Shown here one piece after another: positions 34,165-42,893 of a stretch of 64,000 nucleotides of DNA. A model generated the notes under the pieces. The model worked only from the letters and a program-made list of their open reading frames with translations. It searched no databases and was not told where the DNA came from. This DNA comes from Castellaniella sp036379515 (GTDB lineage: Bacteria > Pseudomonadota > Gammaproteobacteria > Burkholderiales > Burkholderiaceae_B). Made by a program: the position numbers and the translations under genes. Position 1 is the stretch's first letter. Each line of letters starts with the position of its first letter. The DNA is taken from positions 1-64,000 of the forward strand of contig NZ_DASVGN010000036.1 in assembly GCF_036379515.1 (NCBI RefSeq), written 5' to 3'.

Positions 34165-35564
34165 GGCGCTAGCGGAATTAACATTTCAAACGTCGTTGCC
34201 TCAGATGTCGAACTTGCACCGACATGTCCACCGTGCGCCTCAACAATTGATTTGACGATGGCCAGACCAAGACCCGCACCTTCCCCGCTACGCCGCCGAG
34301 AAGCATCAGGTCGATAGAACCGGTCGAATATGTGGGCAACATGCTCGGCCGGTATGACCGGTCCTGGATTCTGCACCTGCACACAAGCATCGTGAGCCGT
34401 GGCCAGAAGCGTAACGACGACGCGATGCTTCGCTGGCACATAACGAATTGCATTCGATAAAAGGTTGCTCAACGCCCGACGGATCATCAGCCTGTCTCCG
34501 AGTATGCAGACTTGCTCGCCAGCAATGTCCAAACCCACCTCTCGTTCTTCGGCCCAAGCGCCGAAATAATCGAAGAGAATGCGCACTTCGGCTTGCAGGT
34601 CGATCGTCACCAGCTCAGGCTTGAGCAGATGGTTGTCCGTCTGTGCCAGAAACAGCATGTCACCCACCATCTTCGCCATGCGCTCGTACTCTTCCAGATT
34701 GGAATACAGGACCTCACGGTACTGCTCGGCGCTACGCGCCTGAGAAAGCGCCACTTCAGTCTGGGTCTTCAGGTTGGTGATCGGTGTGCGCAGTTCATGT
34801 GCGATGTCCCCCGAAAACTCTGACAAGCCGCGAAAGACCTCTTCAAGCCGGTCCAGCATCCCGTTAAAGGAGGTGGCAAGCTCTACCAGCTCTGTGGGGA
34901 CAGTGTCCGGTGTCAGCCGTATCTGCAGTTGATCAGACCCAATCTTCCGCATTTCACGGCTGATGCGCCGCAGCGGCGCATGGCCTTGGTACACCGCGAA
35001 CCAAATGGCGAGAATGGCAATCAGACAGGCAATCGTTGTAACGAGGCGCAGGTAGTTGCGCATGCTCTCGAGGTAATGCACATGAAAGTCGACATCGGTG
35101 GCCACAGCGATCGTGAGCCCACCCGATCCGGGCAGCGCACTGGACGCGAAGTGCAGCACAGCACCGCGTAGCGTCAGCCCATCACTTTGCCATAAGCTAA
35201 CGGTGTTGATCGTGATCTTGTCAACGGGCGCAACGGTGCGGGCAAACGGTTCGAGGTCGGGACCTGGCGCTGCGTACACCTGGGTGCCGCCATCCCATGC
35301 AATGCGGTATTGAGCGTTATGGTGACCCGAGACGGCATCAGCAAACCGTGCCCTCAGTTTCTCTGGCCCCAAGTTGGGGGGGAGGGTCGAGAGTGTATGT
35401 TCTAGCGCCTGCGCAACCGCCTGGAGCTCGTCGACGTCCTGCTGGACGAAGTGAGCATTGATCGATCGTTCGATGATCCAGCCAAAGGTAAGCAGGATAA
35501 CTGTGATGACGGTTCCAATGTAGACCGTCAGCCGCAATGCCAGGGATGCAGGTCGCCGCCTCAT
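34158..35564 (-). CDS. copS: CopS/CusS-type heavy-metal sensor histidine kinase
   Basis: The 468-residue protein has two transmembrane helices (about 10-30 and 165-185) flanking a periplasmic sensor domain, a HAMP region (PLRRISREMRKIGSDQL), the H-box FSGDIAHELRTPITNLKTQ and an ATPase domain with NLLSNAIRY, FDRFYRPD and GAGLGLAIVKSI. This fits kinases sensing periplasmic copper or silver. It starts three bases after the copR stop, and copR-copS-orf-lnt appear to be one leftward transcription unit. Confidence 0.93.
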   Translation of the reverse strand: MRRRPASLALRLTVYIGTVITVILLTFGWIIERSINAHFVQQDVDELQAVAQALEHTLSTLPPNLGPEKLRARFADAVSGHHNAQYRIAWDGGTQVYAAPGPDLEPFARTVAPVDKITINTVSLWQSDGLTLRGAVLHFASSALPGSGGLTIAVATDVDFHVHYLESMRNYLRLVTTIACLIAILAIWFAVYQGHAPLRRISREMRKIGSDQLQIRLTPDTVPTELVELATSFNGMLDRLEEVFRGLSEFSGDIAHELRTPITNLKTQTEVALSQARSAEQYREVLYSNLEEYERMAKMVGDMLFLAQTDNHLLKPELVTIDLQAEVRILFDYFGAWAEEREVGLDIAGEQVCILGDRLMIRRALSNLLSNAIRYVPAKHRVVVTLLATAHDACVQVQNPGPVIPAEHVAHIFDRFYRPDASRRRSGEGAGLGLAIVKSIVEAHGGHVGASSTSEATTFEMLIPLAPC

Positions 35565-35567
35565 CAG

Positions 35568-36248
35568 TCAATCCGTCTGATTCACGTCCAGCATATAGCC
35601 CATGCCGCGCACCGTGTGAATAAGTTTGGGCTCGAAGTCGTCATCGATCTTCGCTCGCAGCCGGCGCACTGCCACATCGATGACGTTGGTATCGCTGTCG
35701 AAATTCATGTCCCACACCTGGGAAGCAATCAACGAACGGGGTAAGACCTCGCCCCGCCGACGCACTAAAAGCTCCAGCAGCGCGAATTCCTTGTTCGTCA
35801 GGTTGATGCGCACATTTTGGCGTTCAGCCCTGCGTCGGGGGATATCGAGGACGAGATCCGCGACCTGCAAGCGATCCAGGACCAGGACAGCGCTTCGCCG
35901 CAGCAAAGTGCGTACCCGGGCGAGAAGCTCGGAAAACGCGAAGGGCTTCACCAGGTAATCGTCAGCGCCAAGCTCTAGCCCCTTAACTCGATCCTCCACG
36001 CTATCCCGCGCGGTGAGAAAGAGCACCGGCGTGAGAGATTTTGCATCTCGCAGCGCCTGGACAATCCGCCAGCCGTCCACATCTGGCAGCATCACATCCA
36101 GGATGATGAGATCGTAGGACCCCGTCAGCGCAAAATGATGACCATCCAACCCAGAGCGCACCAGATCCACGACGAATCCCGACTCGGTCAACCCCTGCTT
36201 TAGATAATCCCCTGTCTTGGTCTCGTCTTCAACCACGAGCAGCTTCAT
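35568..36248 (-). CDS. copR: CopR/CusR-type response regulator
   Basis: The start MKLLVVEDETKTGDYL is at 36248. The 226-residue protein has a receiver domain with acidic pocket VVEDE and phosphoacceptor D51 (LIILDVMLPD), and an OmpR-type winged helix ending RGMGYMLDVN. OmpR-type copper regulators of this group bind ATTACA/TGTAAT palindromes; one is at 36360-36375 in its own promoter region and another at 42746-42761 before copA. Confidence 0.93.
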   Translation of the reverse strand: MKLLVVEDETKTGDYLKQGLTESGFVVDLVRSGLDGHHFALTGSYDLIILDVMLPDVDGWRIVQALRDAKSLTPVLFLTARDSVEDRVKGLELGADDYLVKPFAFSELLARVRTLLRRSAVLVLDRLQVADLVLDIPRRRAERQNVRINLTNKEFALLELLVRRRGEVLPRSLIASQVWDMNFDSDTNVIDVAVRRLRAKIDDDFEPKLIHTVRGMGYMLDVNQTD

Positions 36249-36359
36249 GGGGCAACTCCTCAAAACCACCGGTTTTTGCCGCGACGCGATCCCCCTTGCT
36301 GGAGACATCGCCAGCGTGAAACCTTAGCGCAACGCCGCTGTCATTCGCATGACAGTTTG

Positions 36360-36375
36360 ATTACAAATTTGTAAT
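36360..36375. promoter_or_regulatory. CopR box ATTACAAATTTGTAAT (divergent copR / 36464 gene)
   Basis: A perfect 16-bp palindrome lies 111 bases upstream of copR and 88 bases upstream of the rightward gene at 36464. The ATTACA-N4-TGTAAT form is the known box of CopR/CusR-type regulators. It probably activates both sides and makes copRS autoregulated. Confidence 0.85.
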
Positions 36376-36463
36376 GCCCTGTTCTTACGTCGGTTATGCA
36401 AGATATGGATACCTGTCGTTTGTAAAATCAGCACGTCAAACCTTGAATAATGGAATCGGTACG

Positions 36464-36817
36464 ATGCCTATTAAAGCCTCAACTTTCCTCGTTGCCCTGT
36501 CCTCATCAGCCCTGGCGCTGCTGGCCCTGCCCGCTGCCGCCTCCACGGGCACAGCGGTAAGCACCCCACCTGCGGTGACGCTGAGTGCGGGGGGCTCGGA
36601 TTCGTTCAGCTACCGAGCATCGCCGGGCCCAGAAGTCGATCATCTGCACGTCTATGTGGATGGCGAACAGGTCGGGCAAACGCGCCAATTGCAGGGACAC
36701 TTCACCCTCCAGGGGCTGGACCTTCCGGCGGGCCAGCACACGGTCTGCGTCGACGCAGCCAACCGGGCACACATCCAGACGGGTGCGAAGGCCTGCGTGA
36801 ATGTGCACATCGGGTAG
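36464..36817 (+). CDS. Periplasmic DHLHV-domain protein (117 aa)
   Basis: The ATG at 36464 gives a signal peptide (FLVALSSSALALLALPAAAS). The mature part has DHLHVYVDGEQVGQ, LDLPAGQHTVCVDAANRAH and two cysteines in the C-terminal strands. It is related in pattern to the protein at 30008 but soluble rather than membrane-anchored. It is the first gene rightward of the CopR box, so copper induction is likely. The role is unknown; periplasmic copper binding is a guess. Confidence 0.7.
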   Translation: MPIKASTFLVALSSSALALLALPAAASTGTAVSTPPAVTLSAGGSDSFSYRASPGPEVDHLHVYVDGEQVGQTRQLQGHFTLQGLDLPAGQHTVCVDAANRAHIQTGAKACVNVHIG

Positions 36818-36822
36818 ACACG

Positions 36823-37227
36823 ATGAACGGGCAAGATCTCTTCTACGCGCTCACCCAAGTGGCGCACAACTTCGGCGCGGTACTTGTTCTTGCCAGCCCC
36901 CTCTACCCAATCGTTTCCGGACGCCTGTTGCTACGCAACGCCCTATGGTTTGCGCTTGTCGGCTGGTCCGTCCAGATTATAAGCGGCCTGTCATTCGGGC
37001 TTGTAAGTCTGCACTTTTACGGACAGCTTCCCGCTCTCCACGGCGTCGCGATTGTGGCACTCGCCATCAAGGTCATCTCTGCCTTAGGCGCTTGCGCGTT
37101 TATCATCTTCTCGCTTCGCGAAGGGGCAATTCGTGCAGGTTCGCGCGCGATACTCATCTGGAGGGTGCTGACAGGCCTCGCAATCGTGGCACTTTCGAGC
37201 GCCGCGTTTCTGCGCTGGTACTCTTGA
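36823..37227 (+). CDS. Four-helix membrane protein (134 aa), CopD-like in context
   Basis: It starts five bases after the preceding stop, so the two are co-transcribed. It has four hydrophobic segments, an early His (LTQVAHNFGAVL) and further histidines near helix ends (LHFYGQLPALHG). This layout is like a reduced CopD/YebZ-type membrane protein, but the sequence match is weak. A copper transport or electron role is inferred from the CopR box upstream. Confidence 0.65.
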   Translation: MNGQDLFYALTQVAHNFGAVLVLASPLYPIVSGRLLLRNALWFALVGWSVQIISGLSFGLVSLHFYGQLPALHGVAIVALAIKVISALGACAFIIFSLREGAIRAGSRAILIWRVLTGLAIVALSSAAFLRWYS

Positions 37228-37369
37228 GCGTGAAGACGACCCCCCACTATCTTAGGCAGCAAACTTTGGCTAGGAAAAGGTGGAATTGTGGGCAGGCCGC
37301 CTTGCCACCCGCGCGAACTCTCCCCCCATCTGTCTGGTCGCCAAAGCGTGGCGGTGAGGCGGATACGCT

Positions 37370-37951
37370 TCATTTCTGGGTGTAGGCGGCCAGTCGTCGT
37401 TCTTCTCGAATGGGGTCTACCGGTTGATTGTCGACCCGCAGCTCATAATGCAGGTGAGGTCCACTGGATATTCCGGTGGAGCCGACATAGCCGATAATTT
37501 GCCCCTTTTTGACCTCTACTCCTTTCTTTAGGCCACTTTTAAAGCGGCTCTGGTGAGCATAAACAGTGGAGTATGTATCGCCATGCTTTATATAAATAAC
37601 TTTCCCATATCCGTTTTGGACACCAATAAAAGATATCTTGCCTTGAGCCGTTGCACGGATAGGGGTGCCTTTCGGAGCAGGATAATCAAGACCCTCATGG
37701 CCTGCCCACTCGCCCGAAGAAGGATTAAGCCGGTAACCAAACGCAGAACTGATACGTGTTCGCTCGTCAAGTGGTGTACCAAAGAATATCTTCTGCAGGT
37801 TTTCCAACCGGGAGGTCGCCTTATGCGAGTGCTGACCAATTATATAAGCAGGGTCGTGAATGATGGAGGTTTGTCTAACCCCCGATGCAACGGCATTGCC
37901 TACCAAGAGACAACTAGCGACAAGGAACAGGTTTTTTAATGTCTTATGCAT
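37370..37951 (-). CDS. M23-family metallopeptidase (lysostaphin/LytM type)
   Basis: The 193-residue protein has a short signal peptide (NLFLVASCLLVGNAVAS) and a peptidase M23 domain with HEGLDYPAPKG, YAHQSRF and GPHLHYELRV, so the zinc ligands HxxxD and HxH are present. It would cut peptidoglycan cross-links. Its GC content is lower than its neighbours and it stands alone on the minus strand, suggesting separate acquisition. Such small M23 proteins also occur as chromosomal cell-wall hydrolases. Confidence 0.88.
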   Translation of the reverse strand: MHKTLKNLFLVASCLLVGNAVASGVRQTSIIHDPAYIIGQHSHKATSRLENLQKIFFGTPLDERTRISSAFGYRLNPSSGEWAGHEGLDYPAPKGTPIRATAQGKISFIGVQNGYGKVIYIKHGDTYSTVYAHQSRFKSGLKKGVEVKKGQIIGYVGSTGISSGPHLHYELRVDNQPVDPIREERRLAAYTQK

Positions 37952-38238
37952 GTCACTCCGAGTGGGTGAAACCGTATCTCAGAACCAATATGGCCTTGAC
38001 TCAAGTCGGTGTGTACAGACGGCACTGGTTCACACTTCCGAGGCGGGTCTTGACATCGGGAAAGACCAAGAGGGTCGACAAAGCATCTCTGCTTCCCATT
38101 TGGTTCATTTTTAATCACTCGCGCCGCGATAGAGTAATACCTCGTGTTGTCCACAATGGTTGGACGCGATCCATTGGCACATCAAGGAACCCGCAAGGTC
38201 GATTCGACTTACGGGTTCTCTCATTTCAGCCACCTTGA

Positions 38239-38556
38239 TCAGGCAGGGAAACCCGGATAATAGGGCAGTTCACCCGTTTGGAGCTCACCTGCTGCTTGTG
38301 CTACCCGCAACTCGGAGAGCACTTGCGCACGAGATTTCGTGCTGCGTGCAGCTTCCATCGGATAGTATGGCTGCTGACCGGCCTGAAGTTCGCCCGCCGC
38401 GTCTGCTACGCGCAACTCGGAGAGTACCTGTGCACGGGTCACGGTGCTGCTGGTGCTTGTTGCGCTGCCCATCGGATAGTATGGCTCTTCGGCATACGCC
38501 AAGCCAGCTGAGGCAAGGCCGAGTGTGAGGGTAGCGAGGGTGATTGCAACTTTCAT
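38239..38556 (-). CDS. DUF4148 family exported protein with two repeat units
   Basis: The ATG at 38556 (AAGGAAG upstream) gives a 105-residue protein with a signal peptide (MKVAITLATLTLGLASAGLAYA) and two near-identical units RAQVLSELRVADAAGELQAG and RAQVLSELRVAQAAGELQTG, each followed by a PYYP sequence; PYYP also precedes the first unit. DUF4148 is typical of Burkholderiales periplasmic proteins, often metal-induced. Function is unknown. The repeat is visible in the DNA as well. Confidence 0.88.
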   Translation of the reverse strand: MKVAITLATLTLGLASAGLAYAEEPYYPMGSATSTSSTVTRAQVLSELRVADAAGELQAGQQPYYPMEAARSTKSRAQVLSELRVAQAAGELQTGELPYYPGFPA

Positions 38557-38992
38557 GTGGACTTCCTTCATTCCTGGTTGATTAAAACTTAGCAGCAGAG
38601 CCGCTTGATCAACACTTTACCGTTTGGTGGGTTACCCACCGATGACCACACCATTACCTTTTTGTCATGCAATGGTAGCAACCCACTGTTCTCAACAGTG
38701 GCCTCAAACAAGGTGACTGGATGACTACCCAAGCGGCACCAAATCGCCCCAGTGGCAATATTTTCTGACCACCCCAAACACCGGACGCATCAAGATTTTA
38801 TGAAAGACGAATCTGTGCAGAACAATCGGATCTGGGGCCTACCGGCCGAATCGCGACACGCCCGAGAGGCGATCAAGAATGCGAAAGGCAGCATACCCGC
38901 TGAGGATCCCGCCGTTAATTGAAGGCCCGGTTGTGTCCAGGTTTGCCAAAGTAGGTTGCAGGGTGCAGCGTCAGCGCCCACCCTGCTCACGT
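38557..38992. other. 436-bp gap without supported gene
   Basis: Only an 8-bp hairpin CCACTGTT-CTC-AACAGTGG (38683-38701) stands out. Short ORFs here look accidental. The segment separates the leftward DUF4148 gene from the 3' end of the cytochrome maturation pair. Confidence 0.4.
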
Positions 38993-40354
38993 TCACAGCC
39001 CGCCGTAGGAGTGCAAGCCCGAAAGGAACATATTCACGCCCAGGAAGGCAAAGCTCGTGACCAACAGGCCCGCCAGCGCCCAATAGGCCGCCATCGAGCC
39101 GCGCAGCCCCTTCATGAGCCGCATGTGCAACCAAGCCGCGTAGTTCAGCCAGACAATGAGTGCCCAGGTTTCTTTAGGGTCCCACTGCCAGTAGGTGCCC
39201 CAGGCGTCGGCCGCCCACAGGGCTCCAAGGATGGTAGCCACCGTAAAGAACGCAAAGCCCACGGCAATGGCCCGGTACATGATGTCGTCGAGGACTTCAA
39301 GTGACGGCAGCCGGGCCGCAATCGGGGCCCGCATCGCGAGAATACCGCCTACGATCAGTGCGCCAATGCCAAAGTATCCCATCCAGACGGGAGACAGTTC
39401 GGGTGAGCTGAAAATGAACGGCTCGGCACACAAGGCCGCACCCAGCACAAAGACAGGAAGGACGGGCTTCACGCTGCGCGTCTGGCCATGCGCCTTGATC
39501 AAGTAGGCAAAGCCCGTCATGGCGGCAAGGCTGAAGGTGCCATAGCCGATGAAGTTGGCAGGCACGTGTAATTTCATCCACCAGCTTTTGAGGGCCGGCA
39601 CCAGTGGCGCAATCTGGTAGGCGTCGCGGGTAAATGAATACCACAGCAGGAACACGACCAACGAGGTGACCACCAGCATGGCGAATCCGCCCAAGGCGCG
39701 GGTGGCATAGCGCCGCTCGTAGTACAGATAGAAGAGCGACATAATGAGCGCCAGCAGCACGAAAACCTCGTAGAGATTGCTGACGGGAATATGCCCGATA
39801 TCAGGCCCCAGCAGATGGCCTTCGCGCCACCGCACCAGCAGGCCCGTCAGGCCAGCGTACACCGCCCCCCACGTCAGCACCGTACCCAGCCAGGCTGCCG
39901 TGTCGCTGACAAAGCCGATCCAGTAGCAGATCATTGCGATGAAGAACAGCGCACACATCCAGAGAATGGCAGACTGCGACGAAATAAGGTACTTCAGCAG
40001 AAAATTGGTATCGGCCCGAGTAAGGTCGCCCTGCATGAACGAACCGGTGGGGCTGTAGAGCCAGATCGCCAGCAAGGCAGTCAGGCCGCTGGCAATCATG
40101 AGTGTGCGGATGGGTCGCCACAGCCAGCCCAGCCAGCTGAACACCACAACCGCACCCACAAGAATCATTTTCTCGTAGTAACTCATGAAGCTGCCATACT
40201 GCGTGAGCACATAAGCGCCCCCCACCGCAAGCAGCAGGAAGAAACCTATGTCTGTCCAGTCGGGTCGTCCTCGTCGGCCGCGCTTATCGCCGCTGGTATT
40301 GACCCCCAACGCCCACAGCGTCATGGAATCTTGCGTCATGGTGTCAGACGTCAT
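38993..40354 (-). CDS. ccsA: CcsA/ResC-type cytochrome c maturation protein
   Basis: The start at 40354 has GGAGG eight bases upstream and overlaps the ResB stop by 11 bases. The 453-residue protein has multiple transmembrane helices, the WWD-type heme-handling segment WGTYWQWDPKETWALIVW near its end and histidines in periplasmic loops (KLHVPANFIGYG). With ResB it forms the System II heme export and ligation complex. It presumably serves cytochromes such as the one at 46476. Confidence 0.93.
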   Translation of the reverse strand: MTSDTMTQDSMTLWALGVNTSGDKRGRRGRPDWTDIGFFLLLAVGGAYVLTQYGSFMSYYEKMILVGAVVVFSWLGWLWRPIRTLMIASGLTALLAIWLYSPTGSFMQGDLTRADTNFLLKYLISSQSAILWMCALFFIAMICYWIGFVSDTAAWLGTVLTWGAVYAGLTGLLVRWREGHLLGPDIGHIPVSNLYEVFVLLALIMSLFYLYYERRYATRALGGFAMLVVTSLVVFLLWYSFTRDAYQIAPLVPALKSWWMKLHVPANFIGYGTFSLAAMTGFAYLIKAHGQTRSVKPVLPVFVLGAALCAEPFIFSSPELSPVWMGYFGIGALIVGGILAMRAPIAARLPSLEVLDDIMYRAIAVGFAFFTVATILGALWAADAWGTYWQWDPKETWALIVWLNYAAWLHMRLMKGLRGSMAAYWALAGLLVTSFAFLGVNMFLSGLHSYGGL

Positions 40355-42392
40355 GGTCGGAGCCTCCGGCGGACAGGCGACGCAAAGCCTCGCGCAGCCG
40401 CTCAAATTCGTGATTGAAATCCAGGGTGCGGCGCTGCGTCGTCATCGCAGCCAGCCAGTTGCTGCCACGATTTGAAGGCCGGATCCACACCCATATCCGG
40501 CGTTCGCGAATGTAAAACATCGAAAACACGCCCAAGATCAGCAACAAACAGCCAATGTAGACCGTGGTCTTTCCAGGACTGCGGGCAATCTGGAAGACAC
40601 TTGCTTGAACCTGATCAAAGCTCGAGAGCTGCAGCGCCACAGACGCGGGATAGTCTGGAAGCGAAGCCAGCGCCAGCACGGCCGACTGCATCCATTGAGA
40701 CTCGTGTTCACCCTGGGCTCCGCCACGCGCCACCGGAGGCTCGTGATTGCGCTCGTGCACCAAGTCACGCAGTTCGACCAGGCTCAACTGGATCATGGGC
40801 ACCGCAAAATTGAGGATCTTCTCGCGTTCAGCGGCAGGGGCCGAATTGATGATGCCGTTGAACCCCCCGCGCGAGAACGTGCGCAGAGCACCCCGCGCCG
40901 CCTGATACATGAGATTCTGCTGCTGGCCAGGCGCGGCGTTGTGATCAGCAAAGCGACGGGCAGCCTCGTCCCGCAACGCGGGGTCATCCAGGGCAGCGCG
41001 CAGCTGCATGAATTCGGTGAGCCCACCCTGATCGTCGGCCGGGATGCGTAAATAGCGGTACGGCTTCGAGGCGTTGTCCCGCGTGCCCATGAGGAACACC
41101 GGAAAGCCGTTGAGATTGACGGGCAGCATATACTGATCGAAGTCATGCCCCTGACCATCGCGGCCAAGTACACGGTATTGCACGCTGGGGCCTACATTGT
41201 GCAGACCCTTGTTGGGCGCACGCACTGCACTACCGGTGACGGCGGCGACTTCACGCACCACGCCCTTAGGCTGCGGTAACTTGTTCGCCTCAAGGTTCTC
41301 AACATTGATGACGCGCAAACCGGTGAAGTTCACCGCAAGGCCACTGCCTGGCACCTTGCTGGCCTGTCCCACTGTCCCGTCCACGTTCGTCGGCTGAAAC
41401 TGAGTGCCCTGCAGTGGCCAGGCCTTCAGTTGCAGCTTGCTGCCGCCGTCGTCGAAGCTGGACTGATAGACCGTCACGCCATCGTAACGCAGGGGGTCGT
41501 TCACCAGAATCGTGCGATCAAACGACTTGCCACTGGCCAAATCGGTGACCGTGACGTCACTGCGGAAGTCGCTGGGCTGGCCGTTGCTGTAATAATCGAT
41601 ATGGAATTTTTTGAGGTGAAGGGTAAACGGCAGCGGCTGCAGCAACACGCCCCGGCCCTCGGTCACAATGCCCATGCTGCTCTGCTGGCCGTCAGGCAGC
41701 AGCATGTTCGCGCGGAAACTGGGGTTGCGCGCCGATAAGCGCCCAGACGGCGGCACATCCGAAATCAGCATATTGCCGACCACGGGCTGCTTGTCGAGTA
41801 GCCAAGTCTGCAGGCGCACGGGCAGCTCGCTATCCATGAGCCCCCCCAACAGAATCACCACGATGGCCGTGTGCGCGAAGATATATCCAAGCCGGTTTGC
41901 ACTGCCCTTTTTTGCCGCGACCATTAAGCTATCGCCGTCTTCACGCACACGGTAACGATAACCCTGCGCCCGCAGAAGCCCGCCTACGGTTTCACAGGCC
42001 TGCGCAGGCGCCAAGGCGCTATCCAGCTCGACACGATGATGGAACGCCCGGAGACTGCTGCCACGAACGTATTCCCGGAACGAGCGTGCATCCCGCAACA
42101 TCTTGGGCGCATTGCGAAAGATGCACAGCGTCGTGGACACCACCAGAAACGCCATAACGAGCAGAAACCACCGGCTGTTGTAGATCTGCCAGATGGAAAA
42201 TTCGCTGAAGACCGCGTACCAGAAGGGACCGAACTGGTCGATGTAGGTATTGGCCGCCTGATTCTGCTGGACGATGGTGCCGATGAGGCTCGCCACGCAG
42301 ATGAAGACCAGCAGACTGATGGCAAAGCGCATTGAGCCCAGCAGTTCCACCACGTCTGCGCCAAGCGCGCGAAAACGGGAAAGTGGCGTCAT
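40344..42392 (-). CDS. resB: ResB/Ccs1-type cytochrome c maturation protein
   Basis: The 682-residue protein has N-terminal helices (ELLGSMRFAISLLVFICVAS, LIGTIVQQNQAANTYIDQFG), a large periplasmic domain and a final helix (TVYIGCLLLILGVFSMFYI), as in ResB. The end HEFERLREALRRL is typical. It works with CcsA to deliver heme to apocytochrome c. Both genes run leftward, away from copA. Confidence 0.93.
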   Translation of the reverse strand: MTPLSRFRALGADVVELLGSMRFAISLLVFICVASLIGTIVQQNQAANTYIDQFGPFWYAVFSEFSIWQIYNSRWFLLVMAFLVVSTTLCIFRNAPKMLRDARSFREYVRGSSLRAFHHRVELDSALAPAQACETVGGLLRAQGYRYRVREDGDSLMVAAKKGSANRLGYIFAHTAIVVILLGGLMDSELPVRLQTWLLDKQPVVGNMLISDVPPSGRLSARNPSFRANMLLPDGQQSSMGIVTEGRGVLLQPLPFTLHLKKFHIDYYSNGQPSDFRSDVTVTDLASGKSFDRTILVNDPLRYDGVTVYQSSFDDGGSKLQLKAWPLQGTQFQPTNVDGTVGQASKVPGSGLAVNFTGLRVINVENLEANKLPQPKGVVREVAAVTGSAVRAPNKGLHNVGPSVQYRVLGRDGQGHDFDQYMLPVNLNGFPVFLMGTRDNASKPYRYLRIPADDQGGLTEFMQLRAALDDPALRDEAARRFADHNAAPGQQQNLMYQAARGALRTFSRGGFNGIINSAPAAEREKILNFAVPMIQLSLVELRDLVHERNHEPPVARGGAQGEHESQWMQSAVLALASLPDYPASVALQLSSFDQVQASVFQIARSPGKTTVYIGCLLLILGVFSMFYIRERRIWVWIRPSNRGSNWLAAMTTQRRTLDFNHEFERLREALRRLSAGGSDHDV

Positions 42393-42893
42393 AACATCCT
42401 GGTTCTAAAAAAAAAGAGGTCCACTTGCGCGGGCCCCTTAATAGAATTTTTTAATGATCAACTCTACAGCGAGCCGGCACCCAGTCCCACAAAAATCCTA
42501 GGCACCACATGGAAATCTAGTACGAACCCACTGTGCAGCCCGCGACAACTGCCAGATCCAAGCCCGTCACGCGGCCCGCAATCGTGTGCACAGTGCTGCT
42601 CTTGCGATCACCTGCGCGAAGCAGCTCAAGCGGTTTCAAAACGTACCGCTAATTGCCGTCACGATGAAGGACACGAACTTTTACGGCATTGATAATAGTG
42701 CAAAGAAGACCGAATCCGAGGGCGCCTGGCATCAAAACGCCTCAGATTACAAAAATGTAATTCAGCCGTCATCTAACCGACAACCACCCCTGCGTAAAGT
42801 GTGGGACGCCGTGCTTGGACAGATTAAATCCAACCGAATAAATCCAGCCGGCGAACAGAGTTACTCGAATAATTCATTACAGGATTCTCTCGC
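42393..42893. other. 501-bp divergent intergenic region between resB and copA
   Basis: The region is lower in GC than its flanks and contains the CopR box at 42746-42761. A rightward ORF at 42586-42897 overlaps the box and has no good start, so it is not counted. The 133 bases between box and copA leave room for a promoter and leader. Confidence 0.5.
42746..42761. promoter_or_regulatory. CopR box ATTACAAAAATGTAAT upstream of copA
   Basis: This has the same ATTACA-N4-TGTAAT half-sites as the box at 36360 and lies 133 bases before copA. It places the copAB-cupredoxin-cytochrome operon under the CopRS pair encoded 6.5 kb to the left. Confidence 0.85.
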
